Origin: Aureimonas ureilytica DSM 18598 = NBRC 106430
GTDB lineage: Bacteria; Pseudomonadota; Alphaproteobacteria; Rhizobiales; Rhizobiaceae
Length of the DNA stretch: 64,000 nucleotides
NCBI RefSeq assembly: GCF_000382705.1
Contig: NZ_ARQE01000001.1
Span: 1 to 64,000, forward strand
Reading direction: 5' to 3'
Below are positions 44,156-53,117 of this stretch, one piece after another. A program made the position numbers and the translations under genes. Below the pieces are notes generated by a model. The model ran no database searches and had not been told where the DNA came from. It saw only the letters and a program-made list of their open reading frames with translations. Positions within the stretch are counted from its first letter, which is position 1; each line of letters starts with the position of its first letter.

Positions 44156-44983
44156 TCAGGGCGCGGCGGGTGCCGGCCCGCCGCCGGTGGCGGAGAAATA
44201 TCGGCAGAGATCGTTGAGGAAGCAGGTCTCGCAGCGCGGGCGGCGGGCGAGGCACACGCTCTTGCCGAACTGGATCAGCCAGAAATGCCCGTCGCGGCGC
44301 GCCCAGTCCGGCGTGTCGCGCTCCAGCGCGGCGGCGGTCTTGTCGGCGGTCTTCTCGGCCGTGAGGCCGGTGCGGTTGCAAACGCGGAAGACATGCGTGT
44401 CGACGGCGATCACGTCCTCGTCGAAGGTGAAGCTCATGACGATGTCGGCGCATTTGCGCCCGATGCCGGGCAGGCTCATCAGGCCTTCGCGCGTCTGCGG
44501 CACGATACGGTCGTGCTCCTCGATCAAGGCGTGGCACAGGCGCCGGATGCTGCGCGCCTTCATGTTGTAGAGGCCGCAGGGCTTGATGGCGCGGGCGATC
44601 TCGGCCTCGTCCAGCGCCAGCATCGCGTCGGGGGTCGTGGCGAGCGCGAAGAGCCCGCGCACGGCGGCGGCGGTGTTGACGTCCCGGCTCTGCGCCGACA
44701 GGAGGCAGGAGACCACCGAGCGGAACGGATCGGGCTGGTCCTTCGGACCCTTGGCCGATGGCGTGCGGCCGGGCATGTGCGCGGCGAGCCGGCGAAAGGC
44801 CTCCTCGCGCTCAGGCGCGCTCAAGGGGACGGGATCGACTGAAGGGGCGAGGTCGGCGGCCGGCGCATCCGCCGGGCGAGTGGCCGCGCGGGCGCCCGCA
44901 CCGGCCGCGCGTCTCGGGGTGCGGGGCGGTGCGCCCTTCGCTCTTGCCGCCGCGCCTCGCGCCTCGCCCGCCGCCTTCGCCAT
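44156..44983 (-). CDS. Second endonuclease III-type DNA glycosylase
   Basis: A 275-residue Nth-family protein, paralogous to the gene at 13393-14433. It has the helix-hairpin-helix LPGIGRKCADIV, AVDTHVFRVCNR with the catalytic Asp, and [4Fe-4S] ligands in CLARRPRCETCFLNDLC (C-x6-C-x2-C-x5-C). The lysine after the hairpin is kept (RK), so AP-lyase activity is possible, but the next residues differ (CADIV rather than TANVI). A Pro/Ala/Arg-rich tail of about 60 residues precedes the domain. GGGAGG 8 nt before ATG 44981-44983 supports this start. Confidence 0.85.
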   Translation of the reverse strand: MAKAAGEARGAAARAKGAPPRTPRRAAGAGARAATRPADAPAADLAPSVDPVPLSAPEREEAFRRLAAHMPGRTPSAKGPKDQPDPFRSVVSCLLSAQSRDVNTAAAVRGLFALATTPDAMLALDEAEIARAIKPCGLYNMKARSIRRLCHALIEEHDRIVPQTREGLMSLPGIGRKCADIVMSFTFDEDVIAVDTHVFRVCNRTGLTAEKTADKTAAALERDTPDWARRDGHFWLIQFGKSVCLARRPRCETCFLNDLCRYFSATGGGPAPAAP

Positions 44984-45095
44984 CGCGTCCGCCTCCCGAT
45001 CACGAGGGGAGGACGTGGAGCCGGCCAAAGAGTTCCGGCCCGCGACGATCCGGCGGGGGCGGGCCGGCCAGGGTGGGCCGGTTGGGACGGGCCGA

Positions 45096-45989
45096 TCAGC
45101 CGCTCTTCAGGCCGAATTCCCAGCCGAGCATGGCGCGCTTGCGGGTGAGGCCCCAGTGATAGCCGGTGAGCGCGCCGGACTTGCCGACGACGCGGTGGCA
45201 AGGCACCACGAAGCTGAGCGGGTTGCGCCCGACCGCCGCACCGACGGCGCGCGAGGCCGTGGGCTGGCCGATGTCGCGGGCCACCGTCGAATAGGTCTCG
45301 GCCGCCCCCAGCGGGATGTCGAGCAGCCGCTGCCAGACCCGCACCTCGAAATCCGTGCCGATCAGGACGATGCGCAGGGGCTGGTCGGCGCACCAGCGCT
45401 CCGGCGAGAAGACGCGCGCCACATGCGCCGCCGCGCCCTCGTCGTCGCGCTCGGCGCGGGCGCGCGGCCAGCGCCCGAGCATGTCGGCGAGCGCATGATC
45501 GTCGCCGCCCCGATCCTCGTCGCTGAAGGCGAGCCCCGCGAGCCCGCGCTCGGTCCAGGTGGCGAGCGTGCGGCCGAAGGGGCCGTGCGCGAACCCGTAG
45601 AGCAGGGTCATGCCCTCGCCCTTGCTCTTGTGCGTGCCCGGGCTCACCGCCTCGTGCTTGACGAAGAGATCGTGCAGCCGCGAAGGGCCGCTGAGCCCCA
45701 CCTCGATCGAGGCGTCGAGAAGCGGCAGGCCCTCGGCGAGAAGGCGGCGGGCGTGATCCAGCGTCACCGCCTGCAGAAAGGCCTTGGGGCTGAGCCCCGC
45801 CCAGCGCGCGAGCGCCGCTTCCAGTTCGCCGACGCTCGCGCCGACGCCCTCGGCGACCTCGGCCAGACTCGGCTGGACCTGATACTCCCGCGAGATGAAC
45901 TCGATCGTCCGGCGCACCAGCGGATAATCGGCGGGCGGGGCCAGTTCCCGGAAGGTCGTATCGCCGGGAATGCGGGCAAGAGCGGTCAT
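45096..45989 (-). CDS. Ada-like AraC-type HTH/O6-methylguanine-DNA methyltransferase fusion
   Basis: A 297-residue protein with an AraC-type helix-turn-helix (about 20-115) fused to a methylated-DNA-cysteine methyltransferase (about 195-295). The active centre is PCHRVVG with the alkyl-acceptor cysteine near residue 265; the preceding YSTVARDIG and recognition helix are intact. The N-terminal zinc-binding Ada domain that senses methylphosphotriesters is absent, so it repairs O6-alkylguanine and may regulate, but not by the classic Ada switch. AAGGA before ATG 45987-45989 decides the start. Confidence 0.88.
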   Translation of the reverse strand: MTALARIPGDTTFRELAPPADYPLVRRTIEFISREYQVQPSLAEVAEGVGASVGELEAALARWAGLSPKAFLQAVTLDHARRLLAEGLPLLDASIEVGLSGPSRLHDLFVKHEAVSPGTHKSKGEGMTLLYGFAHGPFGRTLATWTERGLAGLAFSDEDRGGDDHALADMLGRWPRARAERDDEGAAAHVARVFSPERWCADQPLRIVLIGTDFEVRVWQRLLDIPLGAAETYSTVARDIGQPTASRAVGAAVGRNPLSFVVPCHRVVGKSGALTGYHWGLTRKRAMLGWEFGLKSG

Positions 45990-46079
45990 GGCGCGGGTTC
46001 CTTGGTCTCGCACGACCATGCCCCTGCCGCCCGCGCACCGCCACCCGTTTTCCCGCCCTATGCGTCACCCTGGCCTTGG

Positions 46080-46119
46080 AAAAAGACGAAGGCGCCGGGG
46101 GATCGTCCCGACGCCTTCG
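46080..46119 (-). terminator. Intrinsic terminator of the TonB-dependent receptor gene
   Basis: On the minus strand a stem with 8-bp arms (complements of 46112-46119 and 46087-46094), extended by further pairing inside, is followed by TCTTTTT. It starts about 40 nt past the receptor stop codon. This is a typical Rho-independent terminator. Confidence 0.75.
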
Positions 46120-46159
46120 CACCCCGCCCGGCTGGAGAGACCCCGGGCGGTTGGGCGTG

Positions 46160-48328
46160 TCAGAACCGGTAGCGCACCGAGCCGATGACGTTGCGCTCGG
46201 GCTCCTTGTAGCAGAAGCCCGAGGAGCAGATCTGCGTGTCCTCGTCGAAGAGGTTGGTGGCGTTCACCTGGAAGCGCAGGCCCTCGACGCTGGGCACATC
46301 GTAATGAGCCGTGGCGTCGATGAAGACGCGCGCGTCGTTCTCGAAGCTGTTGGCGTCGTCGCCGAAGCTCTTCGACAGGTATCGAAGCCCGGCCCCGAAG
46401 CCGAGCCCCTCCAGCGCGCCCGTCTGGACGGTGTAGTCGCCCCAGAGCGAGACGGTGTGGCGCGGCGTGGAGGAGAGCGTGTTGCCGGTGGTGGTCTGCG
46501 TCCCCTCGACGATCTCGACATCGGTATAGGCGTAGGCGAGCGTGACGTTCAGGCCGTCGAGAAGCGTCGCCGTGCCCTCTAGTTCGACGCCGCGCGAGCG
46601 CAGCTTGCCGCGCTGCACCTGCTCGTTGGTGCCGGTCAGAGGGTTGACGTCGAAGAAGACGCCGTTCCGCTGGTCGATGCTGAACACGGCGGCGGTGAGA
46701 AGCGTGCTCCAGCCGGGAAGGGCGTATTTGACGCCCGCCTCGGCCTGCTCGGCCTCGGTCGGCACGAAGGCCGCGCCCGTGCGGCTCGTTCCGATATTGG
46801 GCGTGAAGGCGGTGGAATAGCTGACATAGGGCGCAATGCCGCTGTCGAAGAGATAGGACAGGCCGGCGCGGCCGGACCATTGGGCGTCGCGCTGTTCGGG
46901 CGCATCGGTGAGCGCGCCCGGCGCGCCGGAGGCCGTATCGGTCCACACCCAGTCGTGCCGGCCGCCGAGCGTCAGCGTCAGGCGGTCATAGGCGATCTCG
47001 TCCTGAAGGTAGAGGCCGAGCTGGGCCTGTTCCTGATCGGCGGCGACGGAATAGGCGGGCGTGGCGATGGGGCTCGCATAGACCGGCGCGGAGAAGCGCA
47101 GGGTGGAGGCCGAGCCGTAGCCCTCCAGATTGGTATAGAGCGCGTAGGACGCGTCGACGCCGCCGAGCAGCGTGTGCTTCAGCGGTCCCGTCTCGGCTTC
47201 CACCTGAAGCTGCGTGTCGGAGACCGCGCCCTTCAGCGTCTGCTTCACATTGCCCGAGCCGCGCGGCACCAGTCCGTTGACCGGGCCGCCGATCGCATAG
47301 GCATATTCGCCATAGACATCGAGCGCCTGATAGCGCGCCTTCTGGCGGAAGGTGACGCCATCCCCGAGCTTCTGCTCCAGCTCGAAGCCGATGCGCCCCT
47401 GCGTCTGGTCGAGATCGTTGAAGGACGGATCGCCCGCCGCGACGTCGGTCACGCGGTTGTTCTCGTTGACATAGGCGAAGGTGCCGCCCGAGCGGGAGCG
47501 TTGCAATTCGCCCAGAATCGTCAGCGACGTGTCGCCGTCCGGCGCGAAGGTGATGGCCGGCGCGACGCTCAGCCGATCGTCGGAGGCGAAGGGATAGTCG
47601 GTGTCGCCGTCGCGTCCGACGGCGGTCAGGCGATAGAAGACGCCCTGCGACGACCCGAGCGGGCCGGAGGCATCGCCGTTCAGCTGGATGCGGCTGTTGG
47701 ACCCGACCTGCGCCTCGATTTCGCGCGCGGCAGCCATGGTCGGCCGCTTGGAGCGCAGGTCCACGATGCCGCCGGCATTGGACGAGCCGTAAAGGCCGGC
47801 CGCCGGCCCTTTCAGGATGGTCAGACCTTCCAGCCCGTAGGGCTCGATGTCGAAGGTCGAGAAGCCGTTGTTGAACTCTCGCAACCCGTCGCGGAAGAGG
47901 CCCGTGTAGGTGGCGGGCAGGCCACGGATGAAGAAGGCGTCGAAGCGCGGGTCCAGCCCGTAGGCGCCGATGCGAACGCCCGGCGTGTAGCCCACCGCCT
48001 CCTGCAGCGTCTGCGGATTGCGGTCTTCCAGCTGCTCCTCGGTCACGACGGACACCGACTGGGGCACGCGCACGAGCGGCGTGTCGGTCTTGGTGGCCGC
48101 GCGCGTCGTCCGGGCGACATAGCCTTCCGTCTGGAAGCCGCTGGCCGAAGCGCCGGCGACGCCGCCGCCTTGCGCCGTCAGCCCCTCGCCCGCTGCGCCC
48201 GAACCCTCCACGGTCACCGTGTCGAGCACGACCGTCTCCTGCGCGCCGGCCGGCCCGGCCAGAAGCGAAAGCGTCAGCGCGCTGGCGGTGGCGGCGAACC
48301 GAAGACGGGAACGGAGGGTCGAACGCAT
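46160..48328 (-). CDS. TonB-dependent siderophore receptor (FhuA/FiuA type)
   Basis: A 722-residue outer-membrane receptor. A signal peptide (to about residue 30, PAGAQE) is followed by a TonB-box-like VVLDTVTVEG, the plug domain (about 75-180, with RVPQSVSVVT and GPAAGLYGSSNAGGIVDL) and a 22-strand barrel ending YRF. The plug pattern places it with ferric hydroxamate (ferrichrome-like) receptors. A RirA-like box upstream predicts iron control. No ABC uptake genes are adjacent. ATG 48326-48328 gives a clean signal peptide; an earlier ATG would add nine residues. Confidence 0.9.
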   Translation of the reverse strand: MRSTLRSRLRFAATASALTLSLLAGPAGAQETVVLDTVTVEGSGAAGEGLTAQGGGVAGASASGFQTEGYVARTTRAATKTDTPLVRVPQSVSVVTEEQLEDRNPQTLQEAVGYTPGVRIGAYGLDPRFDAFFIRGLPATYTGLFRDGLREFNNGFSTFDIEPYGLEGLTILKGPAAGLYGSSNAGGIVDLRSKRPTMAAAREIEAQVGSNSRIQLNGDASGPLGSSQGVFYRLTAVGRDGDTDYPFASDDRLSVAPAITFAPDGDTSLTILGELQRSRSGGTFAYVNENNRVTDVAAGDPSFNDLDQTQGRIGFELEQKLGDGVTFRQKARYQALDVYGEYAYAIGGPVNGLVPRGSGNVKQTLKGAVSDTQLQVEAETGPLKHTLLGGVDASYALYTNLEGYGSASTLRFSAPVYASPIATPAYSVAADQEQAQLGLYLQDEIAYDRLTLTLGGRHDWVWTDTASGAPGALTDAPEQRDAQWSGRAGLSYLFDSGIAPYVSYSTAFTPNIGTSRTGAAFVPTEAEQAEAGVKYALPGWSTLLTAAVFSIDQRNGVFFDVNPLTGTNEQVQRGKLRSRGVELEGTATLLDGLNVTLAYAYTDVEIVEGTQTTTGNTLSSTPRHTVSLWGDYTVQTGALEGLGFGAGLRYLSKSFGDDANSFENDARVFIDATAHYDVPSVEGLRFQVNATNLFDEDTQICSSGFCYKEPERNVIGSVRYRF

Positions 48329-48385
48329 GGAGACGGGCCTGAACTGTGTCGGCACCCCTCGCGCCGATCGTCCGGTCCTTGCTAA

Positions 48386-48414
48386 ATAAACTTGATTACA
48401 TGAGTCAACTTATT
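48386..48414 (-). promoter_or_regulatory. RirA-type iron-responsive operator upstream of the receptor
   Basis: An imperfect AT-rich dyad contains TGA (48393-48395), nine bases, then TCA (48405-48407), matching the TGA-N9-TCA core of rhizobial iron-responsive operators. It is 65-80 bp upstream of the receptor ATG, in an isolated AT-rich patch likely to be the promoter. Repression by RirA under iron sufficiency is inferred. Confidence 0.6.
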
Positions 48415-48588
48415 GCCCGGACGGGCCTCTGCCTGTGAACAAGCGCCGCAAAGCCCTTCGCAGCGGGAAAACGGGACGTGTCCTCGCGCCGGTCGCCGCC
48501 GGCGGAAAAGGCCGCCGGCTTGCGGCTTTGCGGGCAGAGATGCAGCGCGGCCACAGGTTCTGGAGCGATTCCAGAGAGTTGGGGACCG

Positions 48589-49392
48589 TCAGCCCTCCAG
48601 CCGGACGATCACCGGCACATGGTCGGACGGGCGGTCCCAGCCGCGCGCCTCGCGCAACACGCGCACGTCGCGCACCATGGCCGGAAGCGTGTCCGAGCCC
48701 CAGACATGGTCGAGGCGGCGGCCCTTGTCGGCCCCGTCCCAATCCTTGGCGCGGTAGCTCCACCACGTGTAGAGCTTCTGCGGCACGGGGATGTGATGGC
48801 GCACGAGATCGCGCCAGTTGCCCTCATTCAGGATGCGGATCAGCCCCTCCGTCTCGATCGGCGTGTGCGAGACGACCTTCAGGAGCTGCTTGTGGCTCCA
48901 GACGTCCTCCTCGTAGGGCGCGATGTTGAGATCGCCGACGAGGATGGAGGCGACGCCGGGCTCGGCGTCGGCGCGCATCAGGCGCATCTCCTCCAGGAAG
49001 TCGAGCTTGTGGCGGAACTTCGGATTGATCTCCGGGTCCGGTTCGTCGCCGCCGGCCGGAACGTAGAGATTGTGGATGCGCAGGGGCGTGCCCAGCGCCT
49101 CCACCCGCACCGACAGGTGGCGCGCGTCGCCGATCGCGCAGAAATCCTGGCGCAGGATGTCGTGGAAGGGCAGGCGCGAGATCGTCGCCACGCCATGGTA
49201 GCCCTTCTGCCCGTGCAGGGCGACGTGCTCGTAGCCGAGGGCGCGGAACGCCTCTTCCGGGAAGAGCTCGTTCGGGCACTTGGTTTCCTGCAGGCACAGG
49301 ACATCGGGCGCTTCCCGGCGCAGGAACTCCTCCACGATCGGCAGGCGCAGGCGCACCGAATTGATGTTCCAGGTGGCGATGGTGAAGGACAT
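48589..49392 (-). CDS. xth: Exodeoxyribonuclease III
   Basis: A 267-residue Mg-dependent AP endonuclease/3' exonuclease of base excision repair. Motifs are intact: ATWNINSVR (metal and Asn), QETKC (Glu), the catalytic Tyr in NLYVPAG, GDLNIAP (Asp/Asn) and SDHVPVIV (Asp-His pair). ATG 49390-49392 begins MSFTIATWNINS, the family start. In many Rhizobiales xth follows lolA and ftsK; here all three share the minus strand but are separated by other genes. Confidence 0.95.
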   Translation of the reverse strand: MSFTIATWNINSVRLRLPIVEEFLRREAPDVLCLQETKCPNELFPEEAFRALGYEHVALHGQKGYHGVATISRLPFHDILRQDFCAIGDARHLSVRVEALGTPLRIHNLYVPAGGDEPDPEINPKFRHKLDFLEEMRLMRADAEPGVASILVGDLNIAPYEEDVWSHKQLLKVVSHTPIETEGLIRILNEGNWRDLVRHHIPVPQKLYTWWSYRAKDWDGADKGRRLDHVWGSDTLPAMVRDVRVLREARGWDRPSDHVPVIVRLEG

Positions 49393-49595
49393 GGGCAGCT
49401 TTCGCAGGGTCGGCGGGCTGGGAAGGGCTCGCGAGCGACACGAAAGCCCCTGACGGGACGCGCTCCGAGCGGGTCCCCTCGGCTCTAAGCGATGCGCCCT
49501 CGCCTCGCAAGGCAACGGATCGGCGCTCCCATGCGTTGACGCCGCGCGACGGGGCCGGCACTCGGCCGGGCGGGTTGCGAGGGGAGCGGCAGGTC

Positions 49596-50477
49596 ATGTT
49601 CGAGGGCTTCGAGACGCGCGAGATCGCCGGCGAGGGCGCGACGCTCTTCTGCCGCATCAAGGGATCGGGCGCGCCGCTTCTGCTGCTCCACGGCTATCCG
49701 CAGACCGGCGCCATGTGGGGGCCGGTCGCCGAACAGCTGGCCGAGCATTTCACCACGATCGTCCCGGATCTGCGCGGCTACGGCCGCTCCAGCGCGCCGG
49801 AATCCTCGGGCGGCGAGAACTATTCCAAGCGCCACATGGCGCGCGACATGATCGCCCTGATGCGGGCGCTCGGCCATGAACGCTTCTCGCTCGCCGGCCA
49901 CGACCGGGGCGGGCGCGTCGCCTATCGCCTGGCGCTCGACCATCCCGAACGCGTCGAAAAACTGGCGCTTCTCGACATCCTGCCGACCGTCGAGATGTGG
50001 GAGCGGGTGGACGCCGGGCGGATGCTCTCCTCCTACCATTGGGCCTTTCTGGCGCAGCCCAACCCCATGCCCGAGCGGCTGATCGCGAGCGATCCGGTCT
50101 TCTATCTCGACCACACGCTGGCGAGCTGGACGCGGGACAAGTCGACCGCCGCCTTCGCGCCGGAAGCGCTCGCCGAATATCGCAAGGGCTTTTCGCGCCC
50201 CGGCGGCGCGCACGGCCCCTGCGAGGACTATCGCGCCGGGGCGACCATCGACCCGGCCGACGACGAAGCCGACCGGCAGGCCGGGCGGCGCATCACCTGC
50301 CCGACGCTGGTTCTCTGGGGCACGGACGGCACGCCGGCGCGAAGCGGCGACCCGCTCGCCATCTGGCGCGACTGGGCCGACGCGGTCGAGGGACAGGCGA
50401 TCGAAGCGGGGCATTTCCTCGTGGAGGAAGCCTCGCAGCCGGTGCTCGACGCGCTGATGGCCTTTCTTCGAAAGTAG
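49596..50477 (+). CDS. Fluoroacetate/haloacetate dehalogenase-type alpha/beta hydrolase
   Basis: A 293-residue alpha/beta hydrolase. Residues match those I recall for the Rhodopseudomonas fluoroacetate dehalogenase, all at a constant offset of seven: nucleophile Asp103 in GHDRGGR, carboxylate-binding Arg104 and Arg107, acid Asp127, halide-pocket His148, Trp149 and Tyr212, and base His273. HGYPQ supplies the oxyanion hole. The enzyme would hydrolyse haloacetates to glycolate and halide in the cytoplasm. Epoxide hydrolase is the alternative, but the HW/Y halide set favours dehalogenation. ATG 49596 begins the fold. Confidence 0.85.
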   Translation: MFEGFETREIAGEGATLFCRIKGSGAPLLLLHGYPQTGAMWGPVAEQLAEHFTTIVPDLRGYGRSSAPESSGGENYSKRHMARDMIALMRALGHERFSLAGHDRGGRVAYRLALDHPERVEKLALLDILPTVEMWERVDAGRMLSSYHWAFLAQPNPMPERLIASDPVFYLDHTLASWTRDKSTAAFAPEALAEYRKGFSRPGGAHGPCEDYRAGATIDPADDEADRQAGRRITCPTLVLWGTDGTPARSGDPLAIWRDWADAVEGQAIEAGHFLVEEASQPVLDALMAFLRK

Positions 50478-50529
50478 GCTCCCCCTCCCCTTCGCCGCTG
50501 GAAGCGCGAAATCCGCGCTTGCCAATCGT

Positions 50530-50545
50530 ATAAGTCGATGCTTAT
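50530..50545. promoter_or_regulatory. ArsR-type operator dyad
   Basis: ATAAG-TCGATG-CTTAT is an inverted repeat of 5-bp arms in the promoter of the ArsR-type gene, 9 nt before its ATG. ArsR proteins commonly bind such AT-rich dyads over their own promoter. No Shine-Dalgarno sequence is visible, so the transcript may be short-leadered. Confidence 0.5.
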
Positions 50546-50553
50546 GTATCGAC

Positions 50554-50868
50554 ATGAGCGAGGACGATATCTTCAAGGCCCTTTCGGACCCGACGCGGCG
50601 CGCGATCTTCGAGAAGCTCGCGGGTGGACGGCTGAACGCCAGCGCCCTGCGCGAGGGCATGGCGATCAGCCAGCCCGCCATGTCGCAGCATCTCTCGGTG
50701 CTGCGCGGCGCGGGTCTGGTGCGCGAGGAGCGGCAGGGGCGCTTCGTCCATTACGAGGTGGACCCGGCGGGGCTCGGCTGCGTGGCGTCCTGGCTCGCGA
50801 AATACCGCGCCTTCTGGCCGGCGCGCGTCGACGATCTCAACGCGCTTCTGAAGGAGATGGACCAATGA
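50554..50868 (+). CDS. ArsR-family transcriptional regulator
   Basis: A 104-residue winged-helix regulator (FKALSDPTRRAIFEKLA, then SQPAMSQHLSVLRGAGLV recognition helix and a beta wing RQGRFVHYEVDP). No metal-binding CxC motif is present, so it belongs to the non-metal ArsR group that is typically encoded with SRPBCC proteins. Its stop overlaps the SRPBCC start (ATGA). It probably represses its own two-gene operon. Confidence 0.9.
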   Translation: MSEDDIFKALSDPTRRAIFEKLAGGRLNASALREGMAISQPAMSQHLSVLRGAGLVREERQGRFVHYEVDPAGLGCVASWLAKYRAFWPARVDDLNALLKEMDQ

Positions 50869-51254
50869 GCGACGGGCGGGACGGTGCGGCACCGCGGGGT
50901 GAGACACAGGAGGACGAGCCGCACGAGGGCGGGGGGGCGCTGGACCTCACCTACGATCTCGACGCGCCGCCCGCGAAGGTCTGGCGGGCGCTCAGCATCC
51001 CCGCCTTTCGCGAGCGCTGGCTGCCGGATGTCGCCGATCCCGAGCCGGACGCCGGCTCCGTGGTGCCGGGCGAGGCGCTGCGCTACCGGCTGCGCGAGAG
51101 CGAGCCGCCCTTCGAGACCAGCGCCGTCACCTTCCGCATCAGCCCCAACGAGACCGGCGGCACGCGCCTTCGCATTCTCCACGAGCGCGGCAAGGCGGCG
51201 CCTCCCCTGATGGCGGCGAACACCAACCAAGCGGCCCGCGCCCGCGTGGCCTGA
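50865..51254 (+). CDS. SRPBCC (AHSA1-like) domain protein
   Basis: A 129-residue protein with a short N-terminal acidic segment and a START-like fold (about residues 28-115, [29 protein letters not shown]). Such domains bind hydrophobic ligands; those paired with ArsR regulators have unknown substrates. The domain is slightly shorter than typical AHSA1 proteins (about 150), ending soon after RLRILHERG. Translation is coupled to the regulator by a 4-bp overlap. Confidence 0.8.
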   Translation: MSDGRDGAAPRGETQEDEPHEGGGALDLTYDLDAPPAKVWRALSIPAFRERWLPDVADPEPDAGSVVPGEALRYRLRESEPPFETSAVTFRISPNETGGTRLRILHERGKAAPPLMAANTNQAARARVA

Positions 51255-51402
51255 CGCCTTCCCGTCGGGCTCCGTCGCTTCGGCGCCCGCCAAGGCCATT
51301 TCGAGAATGGAAGCCTGCTGGCCGATCCGGTTTCCGCCGGACGGGTTCTCCACGCCTGGCTCTTCCCCGCTTCCCCCAATCCAGATCCAAAGGAATTCGC
51401 CC

Positions 51403-52026
51403 ATGCGCGAAGCGATGCAACTCGTCCCCATGGTGGTCGAGCAATCCAACCGGGGCGAGCGCGCCTTCGACATTTTCTCGCGCCTCCTGCGCGAGCGCGT
51501 CATCTTCCTCAATGGCGAGGTGAACGATCAGGTCTCGGCGCTGGTCTGCGCGCAGCTTCTGCTTCTGGAGGCGGAAAACCCGAAGAAACCGATCCATCTC
51601 TACATCAACTCGCCGGGCGGCGTGGTGACGAGCGGGCTCGCCATGTACGACACGATGCAGTTCATCGAGGCACCGGTTCACACGCTCTGCATGGGCACGG
51701 CGCGCTCCATGGGCTCCTTCCTCCTGATGGCGGGCGAGGCGGGCGAGCGCTGCGCCCTGCCCAACAGCTCGATCCATGTCCACCAGCCGCTCGGCGGCTT
51801 CCAGGGACAGGCCTCCGACATCCTGATCCACGCCGAGGAAACGCGGAAGGTGAAGCATCGCATGACGCGGCTCTATGCCGAGCATTGCGGCCGCACTTAC
51901 GAGGAGGTGGAGCGCAAGCTCGACCGCGACTGCTTCCTATCGGCCGAGGAAGCGCTCGAATGGGGCTTGATCGACCGGATCGTGGATAAGCGCGTGGCCA
52001 CGACGCGCGCCGCGGGTTCGGCCTGA
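51403..52026 (+). CDS. clpP: ATP-dependent Clp protease proteolytic subunit
   Basis: A 207-residue ClpP serine protease. The catalytic triad is present: Ser in [12 protein letters not shown], His in IHVHQPLGG and Asp in [12 protein letters not shown]. It forms a 14-mer working with ClpA or ClpX. The gene is not next to clpX or tig, so it is probably an extra copy besides the main ClpP; Rhizobiales often have several. Start ATG 51403 lies 8 nt after AAAGGA. Confidence 0.93.
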   Translation: MREAMQLVPMVVEQSNRGERAFDIFSRLLRERVIFLNGEVNDQVSALVCAQLLLLEAENPKKPIHLYINSPGGVVTSGLAMYDTMQFIEAPVHTLCMGTARSMGSFLLMAGEAGERCALPNSSIHVHQPLGGFQGQASDILIHAEETRKVKHRMTRLYAEHCGRTYEEVERKLDRDCFLSAEEALEWGLIDRIVDKRVATTRAAGSA

Positions 52027-52034
52027 CGCAGCGC

Positions 52035-52286
52035 CTACCAGACGCGCCCGTAGCCCCCGCCCGGCACGACGCCGCCCACATAGAACGGGTCGTCGTAGAG
52101 ACGCGCACGCCGATCGACCTGCCGTGCGAGGTCGATGCGCTGGAGGCAGGCGGCAAATGCGTCCGTGCCGCGCCGGAAGCCATAGTCGGCGCAGCGCGCC
52201 TCGTCGGCCGCGCGCCGCGTTTCGGGCGTCACGGTGGTGCAGCCGGCCACCAGAAGCACAGGCAGAACAAGCAGGATCGGACGCAT
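52035..52286 (-). CDS. Small putative lipoprotein
   Basis: An 83-residue protein with a lipoprotein signal (LLVLPVLLVAGC, acylated Cys at about residue 16) and a short mature part containing two cysteines (RCADYGF, AACLQRIDLA), ending in a Gly/Tyr-rich tail. The mature pattern recurs in many small alphaproteobacterial lipoproteins of unknown role. It ends 8 bp from the convergent clpP stop. Confidence 0.75.
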   Translation of the reverse strand: MRPILLVLPVLLVAGCTTVTPETRRAADEARCADYGFRRGTDAFAACLQRIDLARQVDRRARLYDDPFYVGGVVPGGGYGRVW

Positions 52287-52460
52287 CGTGACGGACTCCT
52301 CGGCGAGGCCTCGGCGTCCCCTCCGTGGGAGGACGCCTCGCTCTTCCCAAAGCTCGACGACGGGTCCGAGGTTCCCGGCCCCCGAACGGCGCCGGCAACG
52401 CGCGGAGCGCCGCGCCCTTCCCCTCGTTGTTGGCGCGCGTTGTCGGCGCCCAGGCGCGCC

Positions 52461-53117
52461 TTAGCGCTTGCCGCCGGTCTGGCCGGTGGCGATCTGCGAA
52501 TAGGGGATGGTGAAGAGATCGTCCTTCACCGATGCGCCGTCCTGGACATTGTAGACCATGACGGTGGTGTCCTTGCCCTGCGCGTCGCGGATCGTCCATT
52601 GGCGCAGGTCGTAGGTCGTCGGGTCGAACATCATGGTAATGCGCGACGTGCCGAAGACCGACTTGTCGCCCATCACGATCGTGGTGAGGTCCGCCCCTTC
52701 CTTCACGCTCTGGATATTGGCGGCCGACAGGTCGATGCGCTGGTCGAGCAGGAGCTTCAGCGGCGTCTTGGACAGGGGATAGAGGTCCCAGGTGTTGAGC
52801 TTGCGGTTGTTCACCGCGACCTGGGAGCCGTCCGAGATGACGCGCACGGGCGAGCCGGAATAGTCGAAGCGGATCTTGCCGGGGCGCTCCAGATAGAACG
52901 TGCCCTCGGTCTGATTGCCGGCCGCGTCGAACTGGACGAACTGGCCCTTCATGGAGCGCACGCCCGAGAAATGGTCGGCGACGCGCTGGGCCGTGGCCGT
53001 CGCATTGGCCGCCTGCGCGAAGGCCGGGCCGGCGGTCAAGGCGGGGCCGAGCGCGGCGCCGAGAAGCAGCGTGGCGGTCAGTCCGGCCTTGGCGATCCGG
53101 GAAAAGCTCGTCGTCAT
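52461..53117 (-). CDS. lolA: Outer-membrane lipoprotein carrier protein LolA
   Basis: A 218-residue periplasmic chaperone that carries lipoproteins from LolCDE to the outer membrane. A signal peptide ends near PAFAQA (about 36). The mature half-barrel shows the family features MKGQFVQFDAAGNQTEGTFYLERPGKIRFDY and a hydrophobic lid region. AAGGAA 8 nt before ATG 53115-53117 supports the start. In related genomes it is adjacent to ftsK and xth; here 2.5 kb separates it from ftsK. Confidence 0.92.
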   Translation of the reverse strand: MTTSFSRIAKAGLTATLLLGAALGPALTAGPAFAQAANATATAQRVADHFSGVRSMKGQFVQFDAAGNQTEGTFYLERPGKIRFDYSGSPVRVISDGSQVAVNNRKLNTWDLYPLSKTPLKLLLDQRIDLSAANIQSVKEGADLTTIVMGDKSVFGTSRITMMFDPTTYDLRQWTIRDAQGKDTTVMVYNVQDGASVKDDLFTIPYSQIATGQTGGKR

